From positions 6,163,001 to 6,227,000 of the forward strand of contig CM056875.1 of assembly GCA_029876055.1 (NCBI GenBank): DNA of 64,000 nucleotides. Direction: 5' to 3'. This DNA comes from Madurella fahalii (lineage: Eukaryota > Ascomycota > Sordariomycetes > Sordariales). Both the position numbers and the translations under genes were made by a program. Below the pieces are notes generated by a model. That model had not been told where the DNA came from. It searched no databases and worked only from the letters and a program-made list of their open reading frames with translations. Position 1 is the stretch's first letter; every line of letters begins with the position of its first letter. This document shows positions 45,947 through 57,713 of this stretch, in pieces.

Positions 45947-47041
45947 ATGTCGACCAGCGGCAGCAAAATCGAAAAGATCATCGCGCGGTTGCAGAAGCGC
46001 ATCGCCGAGGGCCAGTTTGAGGAGCAGTACGAGGCGGCGCAGGAGACGCGGCTGGTGGCGGCGCGCTACACCAAGCAGCGCAACTGGCCAGCCGCCGTCG
46101 ACATACTGTCCAACGTGTCGCAGGCGCTACTGCGGGCGGGCCAGGGCGGCAGCGGTGGGGACCTAGCCATCCTGCTGGTCGACGTGTACAGGCAGGCCGA
46201 GCAGCGGCCCGATGGCGCGAGCAAGGGCAAGTTGCTGACGTGCCTGAGGCTGTTTGATGCGGAGGAGCCCACGAGGAAGAAGTTCGTCAAGGAGATGATC
46301 GAGTGAGTGCTCTCTTATTCCTTTCAGCGGGAGGGGAGAAACAAAATTGGCAACGCTGGCTGACCAAAGGGTAATTTTTTACAAAAAAAAAGCTGGTCAA
46401 AGAAGTTTGGCGACTACCCCGCCGGCGACCCGGAGCTGCACCACGTCGTCGGCTCGCTCTACGCCGAAGAGCACGAGGCCGAGGAGGCCGAGCGCCACCT
46501 GATACTCGGCACCAAGGAGTCGCCCGAGGTGCTCAGCCGCATGGAGTATACATGGTACAAGGAAGACGACTCCTACACGGCGCCCCTCTATTGCGCGCGT
46601 GCTGTCCTGCCCTATCTACTCGTCGCCAACGTCCGGGCCGCCAACACGTCGTACCGCGCCTTTGTTAGCGCCCTCGCGGCGGATAACAAGAGTCTCGGGG
46701 TGCAGGACGTCAGCTCGCAGGGTTCCGACGTGCGCATCTTCCCCAGCCTGCCGCTCCTCAACTTTCTCGGCTTGCTACTCCTTGCCGTTCAGAGAGGCAG
46801 CCCGGACCTGTTCCGGCAGCTGCGTACAAAATATGCGGCCAATATTGCTGAACTTGGCGGCGTGTGGGATACTGCGCTCGAGATGATTGCCGAGATGTAC
46901 TTTGGCATCCAGCGGCCGAGGCAAAGCAATCCGCTGCTCGATATGATGGGTAGCTTCTTTGGTGGGGGTGCCCCGGGCGGCGCGGCAAGTAGGCCTGCGG
47001 CTCGTCGGGTCGAGGCGCCAACTGCTGAAGGCTTGGACTGA
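45947..47041 (+). CDS. get4: Get4, tail-anchored protein targeting factor
   Basis: Two exons, 45947-46302 and 46393-47041; 334 aa. Get4 with Get5 receives tail-anchored membrane proteins from Sgt2 and passes them to the Get3 ATPase for insertion in the ER. The fold is an all-helical TPR-like solenoid: IEKIIARLQKRIAEGQFEEQYEA and AARYTKQRNWPAAVDIL start it, WSKKFGDYPAGDPELH begins exon 2, and LLNFLGLLLLAVQRGSPDLFRQL is the helix near the C-terminus. The last 40 residues are a Gly/Ala-rich tail after LLDMMGSFFGG. The 90-bp intron ends in an A-run instead of a pyrimidine tract, which is odd, but the phase and conserved sequence fix the junction. Confidence 0.94.
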
Positions 47042-47207
47042 GCGCCAGCGACGTTTGCTCTCCGAATGTCGCGCGAGGGGGCGAAGGGGAAGCGCGGCGG
47101 AAGGATGACTCGACGAAGAGAGTCGGGACTCGATAAGGGCCCAAAAAGTGCGAAAGAAGAGCAATTTTTTGGTGGCAACCGCTCGGGCGCCTAACCCTCG
47201 CTGACTC

Positions 47208-47822
47208 TCACTGGTGATGTGGTAGCTCTTCTCGCTCAAACATCCAATTGTCTTCTGCTAACGCGGCGACTTTGGCCCTCAAGCTTGCCCTGACCGCCTC
47301 GAGAAGCTCTGTAGTCGATGCACAATGCTCCGTCTTAGTCAAGTGGACAACAACAGACGATGTATCCTTCCTGGCAAACAGGAGCCTGCCGGACTTGCCT
47401 TCGGGTTGCGCGGGCACCACAACGCTGTTCTGGCCAATCTGATGCTGCTTCACCGCCTCAGCCAACCGCTGCCTCTCCTTTTCGTTCTCGTGCCGCGCGT
47501 CTAGCGCCAGGAGTTCCTCGGTGTCGTCGATAGGCGGCGTCGGTGGGTCGCCGAGCTGGATCTCGCCGTTCTTGTCGCGCACTACGATGTCCTCTTGGGA
47601 AGGGGACTCGAGCGGGAGCTGGAACTGGTGTTGCTGCTCCTTTTGCGCGTCGTCATCTAGGTGCAGCGCGTCGGTCGATCCGGACGAGCTGGCTGTCGGC
47701 CGCCGGGTGAGTTGGCTCTGGAAGAGGTTCCGGCGCACACTCTGCGATGTTGATGAGATGCCGCGGGTCTTGGAGATGCCCGATGTGAGGGCGCGCGAGG
47801 TGGGCGCGTGTCTGTCGGCCAT
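47208..47822 (-). CDS. Hypothetical protein, 204 aa
   Basis: A single-exon frame of 204 aa that I do not recognise. The N-terminal 60 residues are Ser/Thr/Arg-rich and look disordered (SRALTSGISKTRGISSTSQS). The middle is Gln/Glu/Asp-rich, with a PPTPPIDDTEELLALDAR stretch beginning a probable helix or coiled coil. The C-terminal 60 residues look folded: SVVVHLTKTEHC strands, then a helix TELLEAVRASLRAKVAALAEDNWMFERE cut here only by description. No signal peptide or membrane segment. Its stop lies 166 bp from the Get4 stop (convergent) and its start is divergent from POL3. The ordered C-terminus and good codon use argue it is a real gene; function unknown. Confidence 0.7.
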   Translation of the reverse strand: MADRHAPTSRALTSGISKTRGISSTSQSVRRNLFQSQLTRRPTASSSGSTDALHLDDDAQKEQQHQFQLPLESPSQEDIVVRDKNGEIQLGDPPTPPIDDTEELLALDARHENEKERQRLAEAVKQHQIGQNSVVVPAQPEGKSGRLLFARKDTSSVVVHLTKTEHCASTTELLEAVRASLRAKVAALAEDNWMFEREELPHHQ

Positions 47823-48891
47823 TGGGAAAACGATTTGGAGTTGGGTTGGAGAATGATATTTTGTATGGCTGGATTACGGAATAAAATGATTTTGAGGTTG
47901 ATGTGCCGGTAAGGCTATGATCCAAAATCGATAAGAGGTGAGTTGAGTATGTAAACAGTTCGGCAGGCTCTGAAGTGATGCAGCTGGTTGGCGGGGTAGA
48001 TCTCTGGACTTTAAAGGGTTAGGGTTAACTAACGCGAGCTCACGTGTTAACCCGGCACTCTTACACTAGCACTTAAAAATGCTCACGCGAAGGTTAAGCC
48101 GAGGACGAGAACGCTGTATTGACTTTGTCAACGGGGCTTTATACTAGTAGAACGGCAAAGGCATGCGGCATGGAAACCAGGCCACTGAGCTGATGCCGAT
48201 AGAGGATGAATTTGGCGCCTAACTACGAGATTCACTTCGTGTTTCCCCATCAAGGTTAGCCGCGATCATCACAGAGTACTGCCCGACCGCGGTAAGTGGT
48301 AATGTATCAGAAATAGGGATTCTCTACGCCATATAAATTTGTTATGCATGAGCGAGGCAACACCGTCTTTCGCACGACACATTTCCTTGATGCTCACAAA
48401 TTGTGCCTCTTGCGTGGCGTGTACGAGAGATGCTTTGTCCTTAGGTATTCACAGTTACACTCTGTATTGAGACTGCTCTACATTGCTCTCCCAGCGCTAT
48501 ATTGATCCCTCTGCCTTGCATGAGATGTGCTCGGAAGTTATTCGTTTAAACGGATTAGCACGCTTAGATATCACCACCATCTCCCCCTGCCTTGAGCTTG
48601 GCCGCACCGCACTGTGTGGGCGGACCACTTTAAAGGTCGCGTTCGAGAAGTGGGGCTCGTCACGTAACAAGGGCAGAGCGCGTCACCCTGATTCTGGACC
48701 ATGAATTTCGTGCCGCGACTTGAACACTCAGCCAGTGTTTGCTTATTCCTTGACAAACTTCGTTCTGGAACCGGCGTACGATGCCACAATCCCACAACAA
48801 AGACGTTGCATCCATGACCTGAGGGATTGACCAGCTACGCCAATCCACTTCATACATCTAGATCGTGTCGAGACCTTAGACGATAGTCACG
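47823..48891. promoter_or_regulatory. Divergent intergenic region upstream of POL3
   Basis: 1.07 kb between the 204-aa gene start and the POL3 start. It is AT-rich at 48.0-48.5 kb. No MluI-type ACGCGT box or other defined site was identified near POL3. Confidence 0.5.
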
Positions 48892-51800
48892 ATGCCCGCC
48901 ACGACGCTCCCGCAGAAGCGGGTGTTTGGTGAGGCTTCGAGCACCCGTCGCAATATCGCAGCAACTCCAACAGCCTTCTCAAAGAAGCGACGTCTCGACC
49001 CAGTACCCTCCTCCTCTCCCACAGCCCGATTCAACAGCTCCCAGAATGACCCGAAGGGTAAACTCGCCTCGAGCCAACAGAAGAGCACCTTCGAGAGCGA
49101 GGTCCTTGAGCGCATGAGCCAGGACATCTCGGACCTCAAGCAAAACAATTCAGAAAAGGACCAAGTCTGGGATCGCCCCCCGGTGCCGAGCGACTTCAAT
49201 CCAGCCAAGGACAACCTCTGCTTCCAGTCGATTGAAGCCGAGGAGGGTACGCTCGCCGGCGGCCACACTACTGTGAAGCTATTTGGCGTCACCGGCAATG
49301 GCAACTCTGTTTTGCTGCACGTCAAGGATTTCAAGCATTACCTCTACGTCGCAGCCCCCGTCTCTTTCACCGCCGACGACTGCCCCAAGTTCCGCGCCTA
49401 CCTGGAGACACAGCTCGCCATGCACCAGACCGTTATCGACTCAGTCGTCATGACAATGCGAGAGAACATATACGGCTTTCAAGGGAACGTCCAGAATCCC
49501 TATCTCAAAATCACAGTGACCGACCCAAAGTTCATCAACAAGGTCCGCACGACAATTGAGAAGGGCCACGCCAACTGGAAGGGCATGTGGAAGACCGCCG
49601 GCGACGACATCATGACCTATGATAACATCCAATACTTGCTACGGTTTATGGTGGATTGTTCGGTATGTTGTCGCGTGTCAGAATTGGGACCCTGAAGCTG
49701 ACGGGTTATCTAGATTGCCGGCATGGCTTGGGTTGAGGCGCCGGCGGGCCGGTACAAGCTCGTGACCGACAAGCAGTCCAACTGCCAGATCGAGGCCGAG
49801 ATGAGCTACAGGGACCTGATCGCCCACAAGCCTGTTGGCGAGTGGTCAAAGATGGCGCCCCTGAGGATTCTTTCCTTCGATATCGAGTGCGCCGGCCGCA
49901 AGGGCATCTTCCCCGAGGCCAACCACGACTCGGTCATCCAGATCGCCAACATTGTCACCAAGTACGGTGAGAAGAAGCCGTTCGTCCGGAACGTCTTCTG
50001 TCTCGACTCGACGAGCCCCATCGTCGCGACCGAGATCCTAGCGTTCGACAAGGAGGAGAAGATGCTCTCGGCGTGGAGAGACTTCCTTGAAAAGGTCGAC
50101 CCGGATATCATCATCGGCTACAACATTGCCAACTTCGATTTCCCCTACCTCCTTGACCGTGCCAAGCACCTCAAGGTCCACGGATTCGAGTACTGGTCCC
50201 GTACCATGGTAAAGTCGGTGTCGAAAGAGACCAACTTTTCCAGTAAGCAGATGGGCAACCGCGACACCAAGGCTACCAACACAAACGGCCGACTCCAACT
50301 CGACCTGTTGCAGCTCGTCCAGCGTGATTACCAACTTCGCAGTTACACGCTGAACTCGGTTTGCTCCCATTTTCTAGGTGAACAGAAGGAGGACGTCCAT
50401 CACTCAATGATTACCGAGCTTTTCGAAGGCACCCCCGAATCAAGGCGCAGGCTGGCCTTGTACTGCCTCAAGGATGCCTACCTCCCGCAGAGGCTGATGG
50501 ACAAGCTATCTTGCCTCGAAAACTACACGGAAATGGCAAGAGTCACGGGCGTCCCGTTCAACTTCCTTCTTGCCAGAGGCCAGCAAGTCAAATTCCTGAG
50601 CCAGCTGTTCCGCAAGGCGCTGGAACAAAAGCTGGTCATTCCCAATTTGAGATTAGAGTCTACGGAAGAGCAGTATGAAGGTGCCACTGTCATTGAGCCC
50701 ACCAGGGGCTACTACGACGTGCCCATTGCCACGCTGGATTTCGCTTCCCTGTATCCCAGCATTATCCAGGCGCACAATCTCTGCTACACGACGCTGATCA
50801 AGAAGAAGGACGTCGAGAAATGGAACCTGAAGAAAGACGAGGACTACATCATCACTCCCAACGGAGACATGTTTGTCACCACAAAGCAGAGGAAAGGCCT
50901 GTTGGCGCAGATTCTCGAGGAACTGCTCGCAGCCAGAAAGCAAGCGAAGCGGGAGCTGGCTGCTGAGACGGACCCCTTCAAGAAGGCTGTGCTGAATGGT
51001 CGCCAGCTGGCGTTGAAGATCAGCGCCAACTCGGTCTACGGTTTGACGGGCGCCACGAATGGCAAGCTTCCCTGTCTCGAGATCGCCAGCAGCACGACAA
51101 GTTTCGGTCGGCAGATGATTGAGAAGACGAAGCAGGAGGTTGAGCAACGGTACTGCATCGCGAATGGCTACTCTCACGATGCTCAGGTCATTTACGGCGA
51201 CACCGATTCCGTCATGGTCAAATTCGGCACTAAAGACCTGGCCGAAGCCATGAAGCTCGGCGAGGATGCGTCCCAGTTCGTCTCAGCAAAGTTTATCAAA
51301 CCCATCAAACTAGAATTCGAGAAGGTCTACTTCCCGTACCTACTTATCAACAAGAAGCGTTACGCGGGGCTCTACTGGACGAAGCCAGAAAAGTACGACA
51401 AGATGGACACCAAGGGTATCGAGACTGTTCGACGCGACAACTGTCTTTTAGTGCAGACCGTCATCGAGAAGGTGCTCAGGATGATTCTCATCGACCAGGA
51501 TGTGCCAGGCGCTCAGGAGTATGTCCACGGCCCGCGGGTACGACGGAAGGCTATGCTAACCCCATTCGCAGATACGTCAAAGACACAATCGCCGACCTCC
51601 TGCAAAACAAGATCGACATGTCCAAGCTGGTCATCACCAAGGCGCTGACCAAGGAAGACTACGCCGCAAAGCAGGCGCACGTTGAGCTCGCGCAGAGGAT
51701 GAAGAAGCGAGATGCCGGTTCGGCCCCAGCCCTCGGCGATCGCGTGGCATATGTCATGGTCAAGGGCGCGGCGGGCTCCAAGAACTTTGAGCGCTCCGAA

Positions 51801-52313
51801 GACCCCATCTACGTGCTCGAACACAACGTGCCAATCGACACAAAGTACTACCTCGACAACCAGCTCGCCAAGCCGCTCGGCCGCATCTTCGAGCCCATCC
51901 TCGGTGAGACCAAGGCCAAGTCCCTCCTCACGGGTGACCACACCCGCTCCATCTCCGTCGCGGCGCCCACCGTCGGCGGCCTGATGAAGTTCGCCAAGAA
52001 GACGCAGACGTGCATGGGCTGCAAGAAGCCGCTCACGGGCAAGGAGGAGAGCCAGGGGGCCGTGTGCGCCGACGACGCGCCACGCGTCGGCGAGCTGTAC
52101 AAGAAGACGCTCGACAAGGTGTCGGATCTCGAAGTGCGGTTTGGCAGGCTGTGGACGCAGTGCCAGAGGTGCCAGGGCAGCATGCACTGCGAGGTCATTT
52201 GCAGCAGCAAGGACTGTCCGATTTTCTACATGCGCATGAAGGCCAAGAAGGACTTGGAGGATGCGAATCGGGAGCTGAAGAGGTTTGATTCTGACCACGC
52301 TGCCATTTGGTGA
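48892..52313 (+). CDS. pol3: DNA polymerase delta catalytic subunit
   Basis: Three exons: 48892-49662, 49714-51518 and 51572-52313; 1105 aa, the family length. It is the lagging-strand replicative polymerase with proofreading activity, acting in the nucleus with PCNA. The basic disordered N-terminus is followed by the B-family exonuclease: Exo I SFDIECAGR (about residue 311), Exo II GYNIANFDFPYL and Exo III YCLKDAYLP. Polymerase motif A is DFASLYPSIIQAHNLCY (about 598), motif B KISANSVYGLTGA, motif C YGDTDS (about 751). The C-terminus has both metal modules: CysA starting CMGCKKPL (about 1005) and CysB CQRCQGSMHCEVICSSKDC (about 1054), which holds a 4Fe-4S cluster. All catalytic acidic residues are present. 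Introns are 51 and 53 bp. Confidence 0.98.
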
Positions 52314-53070
52314 TGAGAAATGGGAGGGTCACTTTGGTATTTGCTAGTACTAGGACGGTTATGAAAGGCGTTTTGGGGCATGGCTGCATATTTTATCACG
52401 GGATGAATCAGGTGGCGGGTATATGTTGAGATGTGGTAATACTAAATGGTGCATGTCTTCCGATGCTGTCGTCTGCTCAATGAGTGTGTGGTGCTATGAT
52501 GGACCTCTAGAAAGAGAGCATCATCTAATTGTATATATGTATGGGTTCGAATTGAGACCCAGAGTCACAGTGAGAAGGTCCTAACTCTAACCAGGCGTCA
52601 TGCCCGTTAAGAATTGTGTTTGGTTCAAGTCATCCTTTTCTTCAATGTGTGGCAGCTTTGTTATCTGGGCTGGCATAGCCTCGAGCTAGGTAGATATGGC
52701 AGAGCGTACGAAGGTTGTATCGGCTTCACAGGCAAAACGAACGGAAAGTTATCTTGAAGTAGCCAACATGGGACTAAACTATCCTTCATATTCCTGGTTG
52801 GCCCTGCCAACGCATCCATGGTTCTGAGCCCCTGCCAGGTGATTCCCCTGTAGTTGCTCCTTCGATCCCAGTCTCCAAACTGCTAGTATATAGAAATAAA
52901 GGAGTGGACACTCCAGCCCAAACATGAAACATGAAAAATAGCCGGAAACGACAGCGAACTCCATCTTCCCATGTAAATCCGTTTTTACCATCCAAAACCA
53001 GAGAAATGCATCCAAAGAGGGTATCCGAAAACTCCCGAACCACGAGATATCCTATACATTTTTTTTTTTT
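52314..53070. other. Intergenic between convergent genes, no gene seen
   Basis: 757 bp between POL3 and the fusion gene, both ending here. It includes a T-run at about 53060 next to the fusion gene stop. No RNA gene was recognised. Confidence 0.55.
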
Positions 53071-56000
53071 TCAATACAACAGCTCCCCGCCATGCACCAT
53101 GGCCTTGAAGCGATCGTCGGGCTCCTCGAACCGGTACGAGTCGCCCCTCGTCACGCGATCCACCTCCTCGCGCACAAAGGGGTACACATCCTTCCAGGCG
53201 TTCCTGCCCATCCAGCCGTCGAGGTGACCGTAGCCGGGCACCACCTTGCGCTTGTACTCGCCGTCCTCGAAGGCGTCGCAGAGGATCTCGTAGGTGCGCT
53301 CAGTGGCGACGGGCGAGAGGACGGCGTTGTCGCGGCCGACGAACAGCATGATGGGGATGCCCCGCAGGCGGGCGATGTTCTTGGGCGTGTCGAGGACGTC
53401 GAACAGGGGGGCCTGGGACATGACGTGGCCCTCGAAGCCCATGCGCATAAGCAGGTTCAGCAGGCGCATGTTGATGCCGCCAAAGAAGCGGTCGATCTGC
53501 CGGTGCGTCGCCTCGTTGAGGTTGTTGTGGTTCCAGCAGCGGCCGAAGACGAGCGAGGTGCGGTGGCACGCCGCGTTGTTACACATCTCGCGGCGCGGCT
53601 GCGGGTACAGGCGCAGGAACTGGTTCAGCACCTTCTGGAGGTACCCGTCGTCGCGCGATGTGCTGCAGTTGAACCAGCTTCCCGCTGCGAGGTTGTACAG
53701 CTTGTCGAGTGGGACCGGCCCCGCCATGACCTTGGCCATGTTGGTCGGGCCCCAGACCGGGTTCATGAAGACCTGGCTGCAGGTGATGCCGAGGATCCAG
53801 CTGGCCGGGATGGTGCCGTCGAGGAGGCCGCTGGCGAAAGCGACGCTACCCATGCAGTGGGCGATGGTGTAGATCTTTTCCGGGCCATGGATCTTGCGGA
53901 TGTACTCGAGGCACGCTTTCAGGTCGAGGCGGGCGTCGTACGTGGTCCACGTGTTGCCTGCGATCATGAGCTGGCCGATGCGGTGGACCGAGATGAAGAC
54001 GCGGTAGCCGGCGCGCGTGAAGTAGTTGACCGCGTTGTAGGGGATGGTGGGGAGGGCGAAGATCTGGTGGTCGACTGACGCGCCGGGGATCATGAAAAGG
54101 TTGCGGATGTTCTTGGTGTCGCCGCCGGGGACGTGCGTCGGCTCCCAGATGTGCATGCGCGTGCACACATCGTCGCGGGCTACGATCTCGATGGACGCGT
54201 CCGGCGGCGTGTCGTTGATGAAGCCGCTGAAGGTCTGGGTCGGGTACTGCAGCGGGGTGAGAGGGGCCAAGAACAGAGACAGCGACTTGCGGGTGAAGTA
54301 GGTCAGGAAGCTAGCCGCGCTGATGGCCTTCTTCAAGACGTTGCTGCCGGTGGGCGTCATGGTGTTGATCTGCGAGAGGAAGTCGGCGGGCTGGATGTGC
54401 ATGATACCCTTGGCGAGCACAGCGCCCTGGCGCCAGGCGTCCTCGTCGTCGAGATCGGCGCACATGCCGGGCACGTGTTCGCTGATGGTCACGTACAAGG
54501 TGCTGGTGGCTCTCCAGAACTGGAACGGAGCCAGGGCGACCGAAGAGTCGACCACCTTATAGCCGTGGAAGTGGAGCTTCCTGCCGTTGACGCCCGTCAT
54601 GTCAAAGTCGTAGGTCAAGTTCCGCGTGCCGGGGGCCTTGCTGTTGAGGATGAAGAGATTGAACTCTCCCCGCTGCACCATGAACGGCGACCCGGGGATC
54701 GCCGGGCACACAAAGGTACCCGTCAACATGCCCCGGTGCTGCGAGTGTTTGACCAGCGCCTTGGTGTCGAACGACTGCACGCTGAGGAAGAAGCGGGCGC
54801 TCTCGCAGAGCGACTTGGCGACGCGGTGGGCAAGCTCATATGTCTCCTGGTTGTCCTCGGTGAGGTCTCTGTCGTAGTGAATGAAGCCGGACATGACCTC
54901 GGTGAAGCCAATGCCGCTCGCTTTAAGCTCGCGTGCATTACGGATAACCGTTTTCGCCACGCTGATGCTCTCCTGCTCCTCCATTGCATTCTGCTTCTCG
55001 CGCTTCCGCATCGGGTTGCAGCGCTTGGGGGCATGCTGGGGCTCACCGAGAAGGTCCAGGATGCCATTCCTCTCTTGGTTGATGGTGAGCCCCTTGGAGG
55101 TGGCGTAAGCCTCGACTGAGCGTTCAGCAAGCGCGGCGATAGTGGCGAATGGATTGGCGCCTAGCGCCGTTGGGATCACCGAGCCATCAGTAACGATGAG
55201 GCCGTCATAGGTCTCGCTGCCCTCGCCCGTGAAAACTTCACCCACATGATTGGTCACACCTGTCCGACCCGTGTTGTCGCCGGCCATGCACGCTCCACTG
55301 CGGTTCAGGATTCAACGTTAGCAAGCCCATGCGCGGCATGGCGATAAATGGAACGAAATGAAAAACTGATGACATACCCGATGGGATGGACGGTCACTTG
55401 CTGTCCCAGCAGTGCGAAGAAGGGGCTGTGTACCAAGGTGCCGCCAACCGCCTCGGTAGCCCGCTCCAGCAGCGCGTTAAGCTTCTTGACATGATTGCTT
55501 CGGGCAACTCCGAGGAACTCAAGCATAGGCTTGTCGTCCTTCAGTGTCAACATGGCTTGGTTGCCTGCAGATGATAGTCAGTTCCCACGCAGGCCAGATG
55601 CTAGATATTTTTAAAGAGGGGGAGAGTCTCTCACTGTCGTGGGACATGATGAGGTACACTTGTGTCCTCTCGGCAGCGCCATTCTTGAAGTAGGGCCCGA
55701 GGAATCTGCTCCCGTATCGAGCCAGGGCTGCCTGAGTCCGCTCGATGATGGTGTCATTTCTGGGTTCTTTCTTCCCGGGCATGAGGTCTAGCATCGCCTG
55801 GAAGAGATGCGATAGAGCGTGTGGGATAGCGCCTTCTTCGAGGACAAACCCATCCAACGGGTTCTCATGGCCATCCCTGCAGTCAATCACACTGGTAATG
55901 GTTGGCCCGATTGGATTGTAGGGAGAGGGAACAGGCCGTCCAATCCCGTTGACCGTCTCATCCGTGTTATAACTAAGATTCAAGTCAGCGAATAAAAAAT

Positions 56001-57602
56001 ACCACTTCCACAAGCCCTCGCATTTGTTCACTCACCCAAAGGCCAGCATATCTCCGTTCCCACTCATATTCTCGCCGACCTTATTGCTCAGACCAAGGCC
56101 CATAGCCTTACTCCGCAACAGTATCTCTGTCGAAGCAATCGATCCGGCACCGAGGAACACGGCCTTCTTCGCGTGCACCCACATGAGGTCGCCATGCAGA
56201 TTGGCCTTGAACAGGCCCCTATTCCTACCATGCCACGCAAAATAGACGCGGTAGCCCTCGTCGTTGGGGACCTTCTCAATGTAGCGCACCTCGCACTCGC
56301 AAAAGATTTCGGCGCCCCAGTTCCAGGCATCGGCGATGTATGTGACAAGGGTGGTCGTCTTGGAGCCGTCATTGACGCCCGTGGCGTCTTGCCCGGTCAG
56401 GGCCGACTGCGACATCTCGACGCCGCAGCTGTTGGGCCCATTGCGGAAGCGAGTCGTCTGCCGCACCTTCTTGAATTTGTCGCCCAAGCCTAGGATTTCG
56501 GCTTGCTTTCGGAGCAGCTTCGCTTTGGGCAGCTCCGGCCAATCGGCGGGATACTCGACGGGCTCGAGCACATCTGCTACTTTCTCGTAGTCTGTGAGGG
56601 GGCATCGGATTGCATTAGCAGGCTGAATGCGAGAGGGGCTGTGCATAACGTGCTCAGAGGCTGCTTGGTCCGAGGGACGCGAGCCACCCGACATAACACA
56701 CATCTCAGCAAGGATCGAACTCACATTTGTCTAGGCCGTCGACGTTGCTCCTGATTTCAGGGGGCCAGGCCTTCATGGCCAGCGTCTCCTTGTCGGCTTC
56801 CATGAAAACATTGGCATTGATGAGGCTTGTTCCGCCAAGGCCTAGCCGGCACGGTTAGCATTGCCGCGGCATCACGCTTTGGATTGGACAGTAACTGACC
56901 ATTGCAGACGACGGCGCTCTGGCCCCGTCCAAAGATCATGTGGAACATGCCTGTCGGGTCGCCGCCCTCGACAAGCTTGCCCGGTAGGACGCCAGGGGCA
57001 AGCGTGCCCGAGTAGTGCATCTCTTTCATCGACTCGAGCGAACCCGTGGGATACTCGCCCGGCCACTTCTCACGGCCACGCTCGAGGATACAGACCGACT
57101 GTCCGGTTCTCGCCATACGTGACGCCGCCACGCCGCCGCCATAGCCCGAGCCTATCACGACGACATCGTAGGAGCTCCGGAGGAGCTCGACCGGCTTTGA
57201 CAGCCGGGGAAACTTCTTGTCGTTCCGGCCATCCGTGTAGCTCCGTATCTTGACCCTGGCGCGGCTCGAAGGTGAAGGGTCCTGCTCGTGGACACCGTAG
57301 GTCGGGATCGGGTGCGAGTCCTTCCGGCCGAGGTTGGCATGCCGGGGGTCGCTGAAGGACGCGGGCGGGGCTGTCGAGGCGGGTCGGGGTGTCGGGCTGG
57401 CGGTTGCACCGGATAGGGAAGCAGTGCTGGAGGAGGTGCTGGGGTCCGGGGAGTATGATCGCCTCACACCGAGATTAGCGAGGTCGGCCTGACCATCAAT
57501 GATGCCCATGGCGTTGCCATGCAGTGCAGGAGTAAGTGGTGGCGAGATAGGGGCATTGGCCTGCAATGATCCCGCCGGCTTCTGGGCCGAGGACTCGTCC
57601 AT
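53071..57602 (-). CDS. GMC oxidoreductase / alpha-beta hydrolase fusion
   Basis: Six exons: 57602-56900, 56841-56725, 56591-56036, 55972-55635, 55564-55378 and 55297-53071; about 1375 aa. All phases close. The N-terminal 130 residues are disordered. A GMC/cholesterol-oxidase-like FAD domain starts at about 147 with VVVIGSGYGGGVAASRMA and includes GGTSLINANVFMEA, GAGSIASTEILLRS and the active-site region HPIGGACMAGD created at the last splice. A middle domain (LTGTFVCPAIPGSPF, NLFILNSKAPGT) links to a C-terminal alpha/beta hydrolase: the elbow reads AHCMGS (about 1114) with Cys instead of Ser, then GRDNAVLSP for the acid and GYGHLDGWMG for the His. Similar fusions are known in mycobacteria and fungi; the substrate is probably a sterol or other lipid alcohol (inference). 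The start is uncertain: 57602 is the first clean ATG, but the frame stays open to 57746 through a 9-bp repeat and may join a 5' exon near 57878. Confidence 0.88.
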
Positions 57603-57650
57603 GGTGCCCGTTGGAAGCACGTAGAGCTGAGAATTCGGGTGTTCAGTTTT

Positions 57651-57713
57651 GTTCAGTCCGTTCAGTCCGTTCAGTCCGTTCAGTCCGTTCAGTCCGTTCA
57701 ATCCGTTCAATCC
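57651..57713. repeat. 9-bp tandem repeat, 7 copies
   Basis: Five copies of GTTCAGTCC and two of GTTCAATCC, head to tail. On the minus strand, in the frame of the oxidoreductase-hydrolase gene, they encode repeated Asn-Gly-Leu. They lie upstream of the chosen ATG and may belong to a longer N-terminus. Confidence 0.9.

Noticed and set aside
52530..52570. GGGTTCGAATTGAGACCC, possible tRNA T-arm
   Set aside because: Loop length is wrong and no D-arm or acceptor stem could be found around it.
53092..55119. Two 328-codon frames antisense to the fusion gene
   Set aside because: Compositionally biased shadows (Val, Ala, Glu, Asp, His) of a strongly conserved sense gene, with no motifs.
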